Positions 47,610-59,776 of a stretch of 64,000 bases of DNA are shown one piece after another. The notes under the pieces are model-generated. The model was not told where the DNA came from, searched no databases, and saw only the letters and a program-made list of their open reading frames with translations. Made by a program: the position numbers and the translations under genes. Position 1 is the first letter of the stretch, and each line of letters opens with the position of its first letter. Source of the stretch: Isoetes taiwanensis (taxonomy: Eukaryota > Streptophyta > Lycopodiopsida > Isoetales > Isoetaceae); the NCBI GenBank assembly GCA_021234155.1, contig JAJEKV010000001.1:38550826-38614825 (forward strand), written 5' to 3'.

Positions 47610-49150
47610 TCTTTTCCTTGTCTCACAACCGTGTGCTTTATTATTTAGACCTAATCGGTTTTACTCCAAAATTCGGTGTTCGATTTGAATGGAGTGCTCG
47701 CAAAACGTTACCTAAAGCACAATTCCCTTTATCATGGTATGCACGAAACCATTTGAGACATATCTGAAATGGGTATATCCATGGCCGTATCGAAGAAGGA
47801 GATGTTAGACCAAGCTTTCACTTTATTTCGTTTTGTGCAATTTGGTCGTCGATGGAGAATAGAAATATCTGAGGAAGTTTTGAGAGTAGTTCCCGAGTTA
47901 CATAGAGATTGGGCATCTGTTTGGGATCGAGCAAATGTAAGTCATTCAATAACCCGAAGGATCCTATAGGTAAAAAAATATTTGTGAAATGATTGAGCGA
48001 CATGATGGATGACTTGATGCGTTCGGGGAGAAGGAAGACATCATTATAGTTGATGATGACGCCTTGAAGTGTTGCTTCAATCGATCCACGATCACTAAAT
48101 CCACCATCCTATCATCACGAAGATTTTGACAAAGATGACTTCCGCCGTTTTGTCGATATTGCACCTAAATAGCTACAGGAAAACGGTCGAAGAGATACAA
48201 ACACTATACCCCATAACTTAATCGGACAGGGAAATTGCGGGGACCTAGAGAAGATCGTTCTAGAAAGGGAACTTTTTGATATATATATATATGTATACGG
48301 AAATACACTTTCCAAAAAGTTTTGAATATGAAATATACTTTACACCAACCTCTTTCGAATATATATTGTGTTCTTATATCAGCATTATTGGTTACGTATA
48401 ACATTATTGTTCTTTTTATATTATGTGTATGGTTTGCCATACTTGCAATAATTTGTATGTATATACCGAGTCAATAATTTAGGTGTCTATAAATACATTA
48501 TGCATGAAATTGGCAAACCATCGGCCGGCTTCCATATACGCTTGTTATTATGGCACATTCTATTACATGCGGATGAACCATGCTGAGACCTCTGCAGTGC
48601 CGCGAGCTAGAAATAGAACTTCGGGACTGGCTTGATGTCGTTGCTATGAATCCCGTCCGCTTCTATCCTAATCCCTTTGATGTTGTAATCCATCTTATAT
48701 AGAATCCAAGGCATGGTTTGTTCATGATCGACGGGATCTCAAAGACACCGCAAATACCTGTCGGCGATGATTCGGATTAGTTTTTAAAGTTTATGTTCCA
48801 CTATAATACGTTATTTATGCGAATAAAATCGCGCCCGCCGCGATTTGATTTTGAAAATCTACGTTTTGTAGCAACTTGCTTGCTGTTATTTATTCGTAAA
48901 ACACTACAATTTCAATGTTTAGATTTCGTTGTCGTCGGTGATTGTACGAATTAATAAGCAATTTCCTACTTTTTATATTGCCAACATTCTTTCATAATAT
49001 GGGTCATTTGCACCGAATATTTGGATGCCTTTGCATTTCAACATAAAATGCATCTTCCTAGCCCGAAAATGAACTCAGTGCAAAAGTGTGGTTAATTCAA
49101 TATAATGGTCAATAAAAGGCTTATACGGCGCGATTTTGGAATAGACATAA
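47610..49150. other. Island right part, mostly broken frames
   Basis: One plus-strand frame (47769-47969) reads RFVQFGRRWRIEISEEVLRV then VPELHRDWASVWDRAN and looks coding but is closed after 66 codons. 48000-48820 and 48850-49120 hold AT-rich sequence with no gene. Two motif copies are listed separately. Confidence 0.35.
48825..48850. repeat. GC-rich palindrome, single copy
   Basis: AAAATCGCGCCCGCCGCGAT followed by TTGATTTT; arms AAATCGCG and CGCGATTT. A partial copy ACGGCGCGATTTTGG at 49124-49138 marks the right edge of the island. Confidence 0.8.
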
Positions 49151-49164
49151 TCCCAATTTAATTG

Positions 49165-50640
49165 AATGATGGTTTCTAGTAATCACTGTACAAACTCCCC
49201 ATTCCCATTTACAATGTGCAAAATATCTCGCCAGATGCAAAACTTCGTCTCCTCTAGGCCAGTAAACACAAGAAAACTCTGGAATAGCTTATGTCTGAGT
49301 CGTGGAAAGGCAAGGTTGCCCGCTTTCCCCTACCCTATTCGGGATCTATATGGATGATCTAGAATCTTGGCTGAAACAGAAAGGTATTGTTGGAACTAGG
49401 CTGGGAAACTTGCTAATTCAATTATTGTTATACGCAGATGACGTAGAGCTTTTAGCAAACACACCAGAAGGGTTGCAATCACATTTAGACAATCTTTCTT
49501 CATTCTGTGATGCTAAGAAAATGAAGGTAAATCTTGTGAAATCAAAGGTCATGATTCTTGGCACTGTGAAAAAACATACTTTCCTGTATAAAGTGAGGCT
49601 CTGGAAGTTGTTGACACTTATAAATATCTTGGTTTGGAGATCTCTTCGAACTATAAATGGAAAGACTGTATTAAAAAGCGAGCAGCAGGCGGAAAAGCTG
49701 CTTTATACAGTATGCTTTCAAAATGTTTCAAAGCCTCTTTGACAGATTGGGGCCTGAAAAAGGTATTGTTTAAAACATTGGTACAACCAGTACTTTTATA
49801 TGGGGCTCCAATTTGGGGGCCTTCCTTATCATGTAGGCAGTGGTCCCAATTGGGGACTGTGATGAAGATATTTATCAGAGAAGAATTGGGGATGAAGAAC
49901 CAAATACCTTATGCAATTCTCTTGGCGGAGACATGCATGATCCCATTAGAAGCCGAAGCTTTGTACCAGACTATTAATTTTGTGAACAGGATTTGCAGCC
50001 TGGAGGAGGACAGACTACCAAACTTGGCCAAGCAGGACTCAGCCGAAAAGGGGTGGTACCATGACATTATCAAATGGGCTGAAAGGTGGGGCATATCAGA
50101 GGCCAATTGGCCGACTTCTGAGTTAGGCGTCCGTGACATGGTACAAATGGGTGCTATAAATAAGCTCTGGGAAAATAAGGGATCGAGAATGATGATCTAC
50201 TCATCGGACATCAATCCAATGCTTACATACTCGGATCAGAGCTATCTACATGCCTCTATTCCAAAAAACTTGAGACATTGGATAGCCAGATATAGGACCC
50301 GTTCGCACAAATTAAAGGTAGAAACTGGAAGATGGTCGCAGGTTCCTAGGGATGAACGAGTATGCACTTTTTGTGATCTAAGACAGGTAGAAGATGAGAA
50401 CCATGTCTTGCTGGTGTGCCCATTATATGATGATATTAGGCATCAATTCCACATAGAGGTATCCGACTTTCAGTCACTATGGGGTTTAGACTTCATGATA
50501 TTAGGGAACTTCATTAAATCTGTTGATTCACACAGAGAGTTTCTTTTGAAAACTCAATAATTGTACATGTCGCTCCATGACCCTTGAGGTCCATTGTGGG
50601 CGTGATAAATATATATTATTATTATTATTTTTTGCATAAG
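49165..50640 (+). mobile_element. LINE, 5'-truncated, RT end to zf-RVT, (TTA)n tail
   Basis: The ORF2 protein copies the element RNA at the target site. Plus-strand frames: 49302-49590 QGCPLSPTLFGIYMDDLESW and LLLYADDVELLANTPEGLQS (RT motifs B and C with the catalytic YADD intact), then after a frame change 49634-50560 with LEISSNYKWKDCIKKRAAGG, LFKTLVQPVLLYGAPIWGPS, EEDRLPNLAKQDSAEKGWYH and VCTFCDLRQVEDENHVLLVC (zf-RVT). Two frameshifts (near 49330 upstream and near 49590). The 3' end is GTGGGCGTGATAAATATATA then (TTA)n at about 50608-50630. No endonuclease domain is present, so the 5' half is lost. Confidence 0.9.
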
Positions 50641-50659
50641 TAACCACATGTATAGTGGT

Positions 50660-51460
50660 TTCTTAGTGGTTAATTATGGCAGTTAAATTTTAGGATGCCT
50701 TGTGTAAAGCCTTGCGAGGAAGCAGGCTCTACTGTTTCGAAAGAATGGTTGGTTACTGCCTGAAGGATGTTGGGAAGCTGCACTTCAAAGCCCACACCCA
50801 TAAATGTGTCTGCAAAACAGACTTTTATTGGGAAGGAGCTCCACGCTCTGTATGGTGCTGGAAAAATTAAGCATCTCATCATTCTAGATAATAAGAACTC
50901 GTTGTCGAGGTGTTGTCCCATGCTGGCAGATTCAAGACACCATCTCTTATACATACTGTGAAATATATACTGCAGACTAGGAAGTTCAGGTTATCGAGCT
51001 CCTGGGGAGTTGCCAAATTAACTTTGTGTATCTTTCTTGGACTGTGTGCAGGCGGCATGGCGAATCATGCTGGCTCATGAGTGATGTATATACAAAGATG
51101 TTAAAATGACATTGTTTGGATTACAACCAAGAATGGTTCCCTGTAGAACGTGCAAGGAAGAGACAACGGAGATTTCGGGATGCAGTAGAAGTGTTTGAGG
51201 ATAAGGAAGAAAGTGTAGAGAGGGGCAACAAAGCGACAAGTTCATTTATGCAGATACTGGTATTAGGCCCTGACAAGTTCATTTAAGCGGATACTGGTGT
51301 TAGGCCCTCACCTCCAGAGCCTGCTGATGTCAATGCCCCTTACATACCTCTAGGTATATACATTTATGGCTTCGATGTGCTCTGATGGAATGTGATTTAA
51401 TGTAGTGTGCTTCTATGTGATAGAATTGATTGCATTATGTATATTTCTTCTCTCATTGAA
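50660..51460 (+). pseudogene. Unrecognised exon-like remnants
   Basis: Broken plus-strand frames such as ERMVGYCLKDVGKLHFKAHT (about 50735-50800) and QEWFPVERARKRQRRFRDAV (about 51128-51190) look protein-like and precede the better exon at 51469. A 37-base tandem duplication (ACAAGTTCATTTATGCAG ... GGCCCT, at about 51237 and 51274) lies between. No family named. Confidence 0.25.
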
Positions 51461-51468
51461 TGTTGCAG

Positions 51469-51767
51469 GTGAGAATTATCGAAGAGTGGAACCCCAGGGG
51501 GAGCATGAGGTGATTGCGATCAGGGATAGTTCGAAGGATCATCATTCTTTGGAAGAGTTTTCGGCAGATTCGCTGGTGGAAGAATGCAGAGCTGATTTGA
51601 TGCACGTATTATTAGAGGCTGAAGAGGCTATGAAACATGTTTGTCTAGCTGTTCAGGAACTCCGAGTAGCTCTTGGCAAAGCAAAAATGGAAATTGTTTT
51701 TTTATTTACTCGCCATTTATTGTACTCAGGATTCTGCCATAGCCACTATTATGAGTGTGTAAACTAA
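51469..51767 (+). CDS. Unrecognised exon with helical end
   Basis: After an acceptor-like TTGAATGTTGCAG (51457-51469) the frame reads GENYRRVEPQGEHEVIAIRD, then SADSLVEECRADLMHVLLEA and EEAMKHVCLAVQELRVALGK before entering AT-rich sequence. The second half is a strong amphipathic helix. It probably joins upstream pieces ending PADVNAPYIPL (about 51350). The family is unknown. The true 3' end of the exon may be at about 51690. Confidence 0.3.
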
Positions 51768-51789
51768 GTTTCTTGCTCCCTTTTTTTTA

Positions 51790-52560
51790 AGACTATGGCA
51801 TTTGCTTTCATCAGAAGGAACCCCTCATATATCCTAGACATGTTATGTGACTAATACTTTACGTCATCTATACAAGCAAATATTTTTCTGGTGGGGGTTG
51901 GGGGAGGTAATATTTTATATCTTTAGAGAAGCATACAAGTCATGAAGTATGTGTGCAATGATTCGTGGTAAAATGCATGCTATATTTTAAGTTACCTTTA
52001 GGGTATGGTCGCCTCCTATCGTGACTGCCCCTCGGGGCATGGGTCACCCTCCCATCGTGCCGGCGCGACATCGCCATGTGTCATGCCGACTGGCCTCTCT
52101 AGCGTGGGATGGAGGCATGGCTTCACCACGTGTGTGACCCGTTGATGTTTTGTGGACGTCCTCTGGCCGTTATGGGTTGCTCCGTTGCGTTGTGTCCCGC
52201 TGTCGTGCAACTAGTACCTGCAGTTGTGTAACAAACTGCGCGATGCGTTAGCCCAGTTGCCAGTTGTCATATAACTGCTATCCATAGCTGTGCAACAGAG
52301 CTCCGCTAAGTGTGAAGCCATGTTTCCCGCCATCGTGTAATTGTTGTCTATAATTGTGGAACAGATCTACACACTCGTGGCTGCGTTAAGAATACTGATC
52401 ATGCCAATTCGAAAGTAGAATTCAATGCCCCTTGCTTGAATTCGCGCCCATTCCAACACTCGATTACCGAAGCCCAATTTGAATACCAAGCTCCCGCTAT
52501 GGCTCCCAACAGGATAAAAGGCAACTTCAACTTCCAATTTTCAAGCTTATCGATATCAGG
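51790..52560. other. Spacer left of the pogo-like element
   Basis: No gene. 52015-52200 is locally GC-rich (CATCGTGCCGGCGCGACATC). 52190-52380 repeats the theme TGTGTAACAAACTGCG / TGTGCAACAGAGCTCCGC / TGTGGAACAGATCTACAC about every 75 bases (52226, 52285, 52353), a degenerate tandem repeat. Confidence 0.45.
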
Positions 52561-52593
52561 CCGTGAGGAGCACGACAACAGACATGGTTTCCA

Positions 52594-55182
52594 CAAGAGG
52601 TCGTAGGGAGGACGATGATGAAGCCAGCAACAGAGTACCTATGCAAGGAAAAGGGTTACTGCGCCAAGGAGGAAGCATCGGGCACCACAAACCAGTGCTG
52701 CATCTTCCACAATGCCAAGGAGCCAAGCAAACGAGGGCAGTGGACTGAAGATCAAATGGCCGACATATTGGATGAGGTTAGTGAGTATGGTATATCTGGT
52801 AGAGAGGCATCTAGAAGGTCTAGAATCCCGTACAAGAGGAAGAGTTAGTTAACTGGGCACTCTCCAGGGCCGAGCAGGGAATGGGGGTTACACTCTCGAC
52901 TGTCAAAGAGAGGGCAGCACAGATGGCTATGGAAGGGGGCAACTCAGATTTCCTTGGGGTTCCTGGAAGTAAATGGTGGAAGCTGTTCAAGCAAAGGCAT
53001 CCAGAGGTTGCATTAAGAAGTGCAGAGATATTAGATATAGCTCGGGCGCGTGCTATGACACAACAGAACTTGGATAACTTCTATGCTGGTCTGAGACAAA
53101 TCTATGACGAGTTCGATTTCCCGGCCTCTAGGATTTGGAATGCTGATGAGACTGGCATCCAAGCTATGAAGATCATAGGTAGGAAAGGGGAGAATAGGGT
53201 AAGTGAGGTTGTCATGAACAATAGGGAATGGGTTACAATACTGGTATATGTAAATGCCGAAGGGTTCAAGATACCTAATATGTACATCTTCAAGGGTACC
53301 CGGATGAGGCAAGATAACATTGCCAGATGTGAGGAAGGGCCAATTCAAGCTGTCCAGCCCTCAGCCTGGACGACTACCGAATTGTTCAAGTCCTGGTTGT
53401 TACATTTTGTTGCTAGGGTCCCAGGTGGAGTATCTCCATCAAGGCCACATCTTATAAGATTGGATGGCCATGGCAGCCATGTGGAGCTGGAAGTAATTTT
53501 GGCAGCTAAAGGAATGGGCATTCATTTTGCCCTACTTCCATCCCACACATCCCATAGGTTACAACCTTTGGATGTGGCATGCTTTGCACCATTCAAAGCA
53601 GCTTTCAAAAGGTTGAGGTCTTCCTACATGACAGAGCCAAAGAGGGAGGACATTGCATAGCTCATTTCACAGACCATTGAATCAGGGCTGACACCTAGCA
53701 ACATCAAGGCGGGGTTTAGAGCAACTGGGATTTGGCCATTCAACTCGGATAAGGTTAAGCCAGGCCAGGAAAGTGGCAGGTTTGGTAGGGTGCCCATAGA
53801 GCAGATTATGCAAAGTGGAGGCCAAGAAGAGGCAGCCAACTTGGAGGATGAGGAATTGGAACAATTCAACATGGCTAATTTGCAACAGTTATGGGAGACA
53901 CCATATCCTACTAGTGAGCACGGTGGCCAACAGCCTACTGGAGGGCATGAACATGTAATTGACGATGTGGACATTGCAAGCCATGATCTGCATCCATCTC
54001 ACCGAGAAGGTGCACAAGATGGTAACCATGAGGCCATGGATGCAACCTTAAGACCCTCATTGCAACCTGTGCTACCATCTCGTGACATGGGAGCAGCACA
54101 GGCATGTGTGCAGCTTCCTGAAGACGTGAGGACGTCACATGCCTACATGCAACAGTCTCAGGCCATGAGGGCAAGGAAGAGGGGTTTAGCTCCAGATCTA
54201 AGTCTCTAGTGATGGCTTCTGTGAGGCCTTGGCCGCTGAGAGGTGTAGAAGGGCTGAGGCTGCGAGACTAAAGCATGAGCAAGTTGCAGCCAGGAAACTC
54301 GAGGCTGCTAGAAGGAAATTGGAAAGGCAAGAGGCTATCAGGAGAGCTCAACAAAATAGGGAAGAAAGGGAAAGTAAGAAGAAGGCTGATGCTAAATTTG
54401 AAGCCTCTACTACAAGACTTAGAGCACTCATGTACCCCAGGGGCGTTTCAAGGGTGGCTACCGTCTTTAGCTTCCAGAGGCCAATGAGTGATGAGGTGAA
54501 GAGCAAAAGGTTAGAGGTTAGAAACAGGATGAGGATGAGGCAAGGGATGAGTCCAATTAGGGCTCCAATAGTGAAAACATCATTCACCATGGACTATGAA
54601 CATCAGCAGGTCAGTGGATTGACCACACCGGTTAAGAGTGATCACACAATTGCCCATGATAGTGAAGAAGAAGTGCAGGTTATGTGCAGCTTGGAAGATA
54701 CACACTTATGCTCGGGAGACATTGCTGGTGTGCAGGATGTTAGCATAGAAGGCTTCCTGTCTCTGGTCAGACCTGTCCCAAACTCCATTAGCACAATCAG
54801 GTCACCAATGAAGGCATGGGACTTGGTCAACAGGGAGGGAGAGCCAGAGCCACACGCTGAGATTGGCCCTGGGAATTCCATGAGGTTGGACACACAAGGT
54901 TGGGTCAATTATGCAGCAGCACATTCCGGGCCTCGGCACGACGGGGATAAGGCCATAGACAGGGCTAGAATCATTCGAGAAATGGTCGAAATAGGTGTGG
55001 ACAGGGACATAATTTCCCGAGCCAGAGGAATGGATGTGGAGTTTGAAAAGACTTGGAAGGCAAATATGTCTGAAGGGTCAGGACCAACACCAAGATTCGA
55101 GGAGGACAACACTTTCACTAACCAGGTTTGTTTAGTGTACAGCATGCGCTTAAGGGAACTGGCGTTTGTGATACAATACTAA
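52594..55182 (+). pseudogene. Pogo-like (Tc1/mariner superfamily) transposase with long C-terminal extension
   Basis: A pogo transposase cuts and pastes its element. N-terminal part (52615-52850): MADILDEVSEYGISGREASR is the psq-type helix-turn-helix. A deletion then joins RIPYK to VNWALSRAEQGMGVTLSTVK and loses frame. Core (52881-53657): WWKLFKQRHP is CENP-B-like DNA binding, RIWNADETGI carries the first catalytic Asp, LIRLDGHGSHVELE the second and SHRLQPLDVACFAPFK the third, so the triad is DDD and intact. One TAG (53658-53660) interrupts before GFRATGIWPFNSDKV. The frame then runs to 54209 and, after a small frameshift, continues 54229-55182 with an Arg/Ala/Glu coiled coil (AARLKHEQVAARKLEAARRK) and about 200 further residues. 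The extension of more than 400 residues beyond the core is unusual. No TIRs found. Confidence 0.85.
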
Positions 55183-55189
55183 CATTTGC

Positions 55190-55780
55190 ATATGGCATGT
55201 ATCTGAAGACAGTGACGAGACCATAGACAACTAAGGCATCTGCCAATGAACCCTATATCCATTGCATTGTTTATTACGTTTGATTAACCCTAAAACCAAA
55301 TCTCTGGGTGTATGATACAGCAAATATTGGTGATCAATTAACTGGAGCCCACCCAATCTCTTAAGTTCTGTGTCATTCAGATCATGCTCACCACATATAC
55401 ACAGATATTATATATAACAACTGTGTTAAGACAAAACTGAAGTTTCATTACTTGCAAGTGTTAAGGCGAAAACTAAAGGGTCAGTAACTCATTTTCATTC
55501 CCAAAACGCCCGAGGGCTGCTACAAAGGATGGCACTTAGGCCCATCACAAAAACTCTTTGCCCGCAGGCCACATTCCAGATCAACATTGGGCACAGAGGC
55601 CACAATCACATCAACCAAAAAAAGAGGAGGAGAAAAATGATCGTCCAGTGGTGGCATTGCAGAAATAGATGGAAGCATTCAAGGACCCACAGGGCTTTGA
55701 AAGAGGATGCTATCTTCTTCATTAACCACAATCTGGCAGTGGATTAAGTCAGTATCAGAGCGGGCCCTTTCAACCTGGGA
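55190..55780. other. Spacer right of the pogo-like element
   Basis: No gene or clear element end. The ORF at 55529-55747 is basic and low in information; not called. Confidence 0.35.
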
Positions 55781-55783
55781 GAC

Positions 55784-56315
55784 CATTAGGGTTTTTTTTA
55801 GATTAAAAAAGGGCCTTCAAAACATGCCAACTAAGACAAATGAGGATAAATGAACTACCAATCAGAAATCAGAGCCTGATAGGTCCAGTCAACGAAACTG
55901 TTATAACTAACTCACTGGATCACATTTTCTAGCATAACTATTGATAGAAAAGTCCAAATGAGCTTTCATTTAGTGCACTAGATAGATCTCATTGAGATCT
56001 TTCCAATCTTAGGTGCTTTGCACATATTGTAACCACTTATGATTGTCAAAACTCCAAAAAATTTGGTTTTTACCATTTTTTACTATCTTACAGGGCTAAA
56101 AGATATGCAAATCACCCAAGGTTGGAAAGATCTCAATGAGATCTATCTATTGCACCAAACAAGAGCTCATTTAGAACACTTATGCTGTGATCCAGTGAGT
56201 TAGTTATAACTGTTTTGCTGACTGGATTACCAGTTCTGTTTTCTGATTGGTAGTTCATATAGCTTAGTCAGCAGTTCTTAGAAGGCCCTTTTATGATCTC
56301 AAAAAATCCCTAATG
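55784..56315. mobile_element. Foldback element, 532 bp, arms of about 230 bp
   Basis: Left arm (55784-56020) and right arm (about 56100-56315) are inverted copies: CATTAGGG at the ends, GGGCCTTC, TGAACTACCAATCAGA, GTTATAACTAACTCACTGGA and AGATCTCATTGAGATCTTTC occur in both. The unpaired middle is about 80 bp (GGTTTTTACCATTTTTTACT). No ORF. I could not find a convincing target duplication. Long arms resemble foldback MULE-type elements, and a MULE lies 3 kb to the right, but the TIR sequences differ. Confidence 0.9.
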
Positions 56316-59030
56316 TATCTCTGGAGACACCTCAACATGGAGGGAGGAACCTACAGCACGGGTCACCTCTGCCGGTGTAACAAGGCAGTTGCGAATTGAG
56401 AAAAAATTTGGAGTTGTTGATGTTGTGGAGCCGCGGGGGTTGGGATGATTGCTCGGAGGTCCGCGAGGTTGTTTCCCAGGCGACGGAGCCCCCCTCCTTC
56501 CGGACCTGGCAGTGTCCCAGGTCGGCCCACTTCCAGGGAAGCTTGTCCTGCGTGCTTGATCCATAATCACCGTTGTGCCTGATATGTTAATGCAAGAAAA
56601 CACGTTTAATCTAGCCCAGAAACATCCAAATTAAGTTGGAGACAACAGAAGCCGACGCTTACCTGTGGCGCTTCGAGAGAGCTGATTAAGAATACTTCAG
56701 CTGTCGCTGGAAGACAATGAACTCCAAATTTAAAGGATGAAGGGAATGATAGGTCTGGCGCGGCCTGGACAAACCAGATTTCCAAAAATCTTCGCCTCAA
56801 AGTCTAAATTCTTCCACTGCAACCGGAGCTGAGTCGGTCTGAGCCGTTTAGGGGCGAACGATTGAAGAATTAGGAAGGGTTTATGGAGATAGGCTGGAAA
56901 TTCGACGAAGGTGGACCAATTTGGAGATGGTATCCGTTACCCTAGGGCACGATAGTTGGCAACCATGAGGACGTAGGGGGGCCTCGGGTATGGCAAAAAC
57001 GGTGTAAGCGTGAAGCTGCATTGATGCACCATTTCCCGATCGTGGGAGACTGGCAGACGTACATAGTGTTAAGTGGCGTGTCTGGTGGCACACTTGGCGT
57101 CTTCGCGAGTCCATAAAATTTGGCGGACGGCCGCAGCTCGAGGTATACTGTGAATGGGGCTATTAAAATAACCATTGTGGGAGCACTGGATTCCCCCCTC
57201 CCGACTCCACGATGCTATAACTTCTTAACCTTAGAGATTCTGAAGAAATTTTGCTCTACAATGTTGTAGTTCTGTTCATTAGGTATCCAACACACCTGAC
57301 GGACATCTAAGCGCGCGAATGTACCTCGACTTACAAGAGTTTGCCTCTTAAGTGCGCGAAACATGGCGACACTACCCTAGTGGAAACATGCGCTCATTTG
57401 TAGTTTGAAGTTGTTTTAATCAATGACTTTCCACTTAAATTTGTGTTGGGTCCTTTTACTGAAGGAGCTGAGGGAATTAGAATGCATTAGATATCCGAGC
57501 AAGAGGAAGGCTATCTAAAGACCTAACAATTCCTGTAGTTTATTGTGATATATGAGTTCATGGAGCTTTTGTGACATAGTCTTGTGTATAACAAGATGTG
57601 ACAATAAATGGCATATGTAATATAATCTTCGTTTCCATGTCTTCTGTGTATTACTATTTTGTATTATTGATATTGTCTGTACTATAACAGATCTCAACCC
57701 GTTGATGTGCAATGATTCAACAAACTTTGTAGCAATTAGTAGGTTCGGTTCTTAGGTCTGTACACCACCCTTTGAAGATCGGATGGGTCTGGTATACTGG
57801 GCATGTAAAACCACCATGGCAAACAAAGATGCTGGTCGTTGCCATTAATTTGGCATAAAATATTGCGCCCAATGGTCTTTTTGCACCATTGATCTGTGCA
57901 AGAGGTTCAAGGCTTGAAAAAATGATGACCTTTGATCTGGAAGATTCCATCGAATCTTCGATGATCAGAGGGTAACTACAACCATAAAGAAAGTGATACA
58001 ATATGCTTGAACTATCATTGAAATTGTAATTCTTTTTTGTCATTTGGATCAAAAGTTCATAACTTTTGTTTGTGCATAATGAAATATGAATTTGTATGCA
58101 ATTGGAGGGTTGAGGTGTTTGAAACTCACTCTTCTGGATGTTTTTCCACAACATTTGTCTATAAAAATCACATGCACATTTTCTGCGCATATAAGCATTA
58201 TTGGTTATGGGTTTTTCGGTATTCCGTTTGATTAAGGTGGTGCTTCTGTGAAGCCACAAGTGTGACTCGAAAGTTAAGATCCATCTGAATTTGGCAAGTT
58301 AATATTATATGGTTAACCCATTCTTACTATATCATATTCATTCATCCACTTACCCACAAAGGCTTCTTAAGTTTATGAAATTTTTCTGAAGAAGCACCGA
58401 CAGCATAGCCAGGGCGTCAAGCGTACACGCATGTGTTGCCAGAAAAGGATCGCCAATGGATGGGTAGATGCTTGTGCTAGAGAGGTATGAAAGAACGAAG
58501 AAAAATTCCACATGCATTGAGTATTGAGCAAGGTGGGATCATGCTGTATCTCAAAGAAAATGTGAATAGTTTTAAGGGACGTAAATTGTAGCACAAAGGT
58601 GGGATCACACTGTGTTCCAAAGGAAAGTGAATGTAAAATCATTTCATAGACCATTGATGTGAGCTTGCCTGCATACTATCGCCTCGTTCACATGCGATCT
58701 TTTTGCATCAACCATGGTAAGCGGTTGAATCCGTGCCGCATAAATTCCCTCTGGCTGAATCCGTTGCGCGTTACCAATGTGGCGTGAGCTGAACTATTTT
58801 TAGATCAGCGCTGAATCAGCCATGCTATTCACATTGCAAATGTTTCAGGCTGGTTGATTTTGGCTACTAGCTTCTATATCCGGCTGGAAAAGACTTCAGA
58901 AAAGCCAGGCATGCCATGTGAATAGACTGCTGATGAAAAGGATCAGTGCTGATTCAGCCATATCAATTCCGCCCTGAAAAATCGTACCATGTGTGAACCC
59001 TTATTTTAATGGTTTAATGGTTAAGAGTTG
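56316..59030. other. Gene-poor stretch with a few unassigned frames
   Basis: Minus-strand frames 56310-56603 (Pro/Ser/Arg-rich, GSGPTWDTARSGRRGAPSPG) and 57717-58259 (180 codons, YPLIIEDSMESSRSKVIIFS in the middle) show no known domain. A 38-base word (GGTGGGATCA-GCTGT-T) is repeated at about 58530 and 58594. The rest has nothing I recognise. Confidence 0.35.
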
Positions 59031-59039
59031 AAATATAAA

Positions 59040-59134
59040 GGAAAAGTTACTGAAATGCCCTTGCGAAATGGGTAATTTACCAGATTACCCTTATGAAATC
59101 TGAAATTCCCAAAATGCCCTTCGGGCAGGCAACG
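59040..59134 (+). repeat. MULE left TIR
   Basis: 95 bp, from GGAAAAGTTACTG to GGGCAGGCAACG. Confidence 0.9.
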
Positions 59135-59776
59135 AGCAACAGGTTTAAGGCTTTCACGGCAATCTGCCACAGCTATTATCAACCAAAGCTAGCCATGTTA
59201 TCATATAGTCATCAAGAATAATCTGCAGTCCGATGCTGGTAATCTTCATCCTTAGATACCAAAGAGGATAACCGATTGTTGAGGTATACTTTTGAAATCC
59301 AAAGACAATAATGATTCTCGTGTTAAGAAATGTTGTTGTGCTCTGCTTGCTAAGTTTTCCATTGAAACCAAAGGAGAACAAGTGCAAACAAGAAAACTGA
59401 AACAAAACTGAAACAATCCACAGACTAGAGCAGAACAAAAACATGCGAACAATGTACAAATTTGAACAGAGATAAATGCTGCCATATCTTCCCTTTTAGC
59501 TCTGCAACATGATATTCATCCCTTCAAGCCTTATCTATGTTTTTCTTACATCCACGTGATGCATCCCTTCAAACCTTATCTATCTTGCCCTTACATAAAT
59601 ATGTAGTGCCTTGCCACTGCATCTCGAAGTCAAGAATTCTAAGTGTTCTGCTCCAAACATTCGCTACAAAGAAGCTAGAAACTGCTCCAGTATTCCTGTG
59701 CATTATGTAATAGTAAGAAATCAATCTCATAATTAAAAAAGAAGTCACAAAACACGTCACCTTGCAAATAAAATAC

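Noticed and set aside
41647-49140. Firm call of an endogenous large DNA virus
   Set aside because: Hairpins between compact ORFs are suggestive, but no capsid, polymerase, packaging ATPase or transcription factor of such viruses is visible, and a possible intron follows 43518.
53031-53348. Minus-strand frames opposite the pogo core
   Set aside because: Shadows of the plus-strand transposase, which has clear catalytic motifs.
57717-58259. 180-codon minus-strand ORF as a gene
   Set aside because: Open but without any motif, in AT-rich DNA, with mixed composition changing along its length. I keep it only as an unassigned frame.
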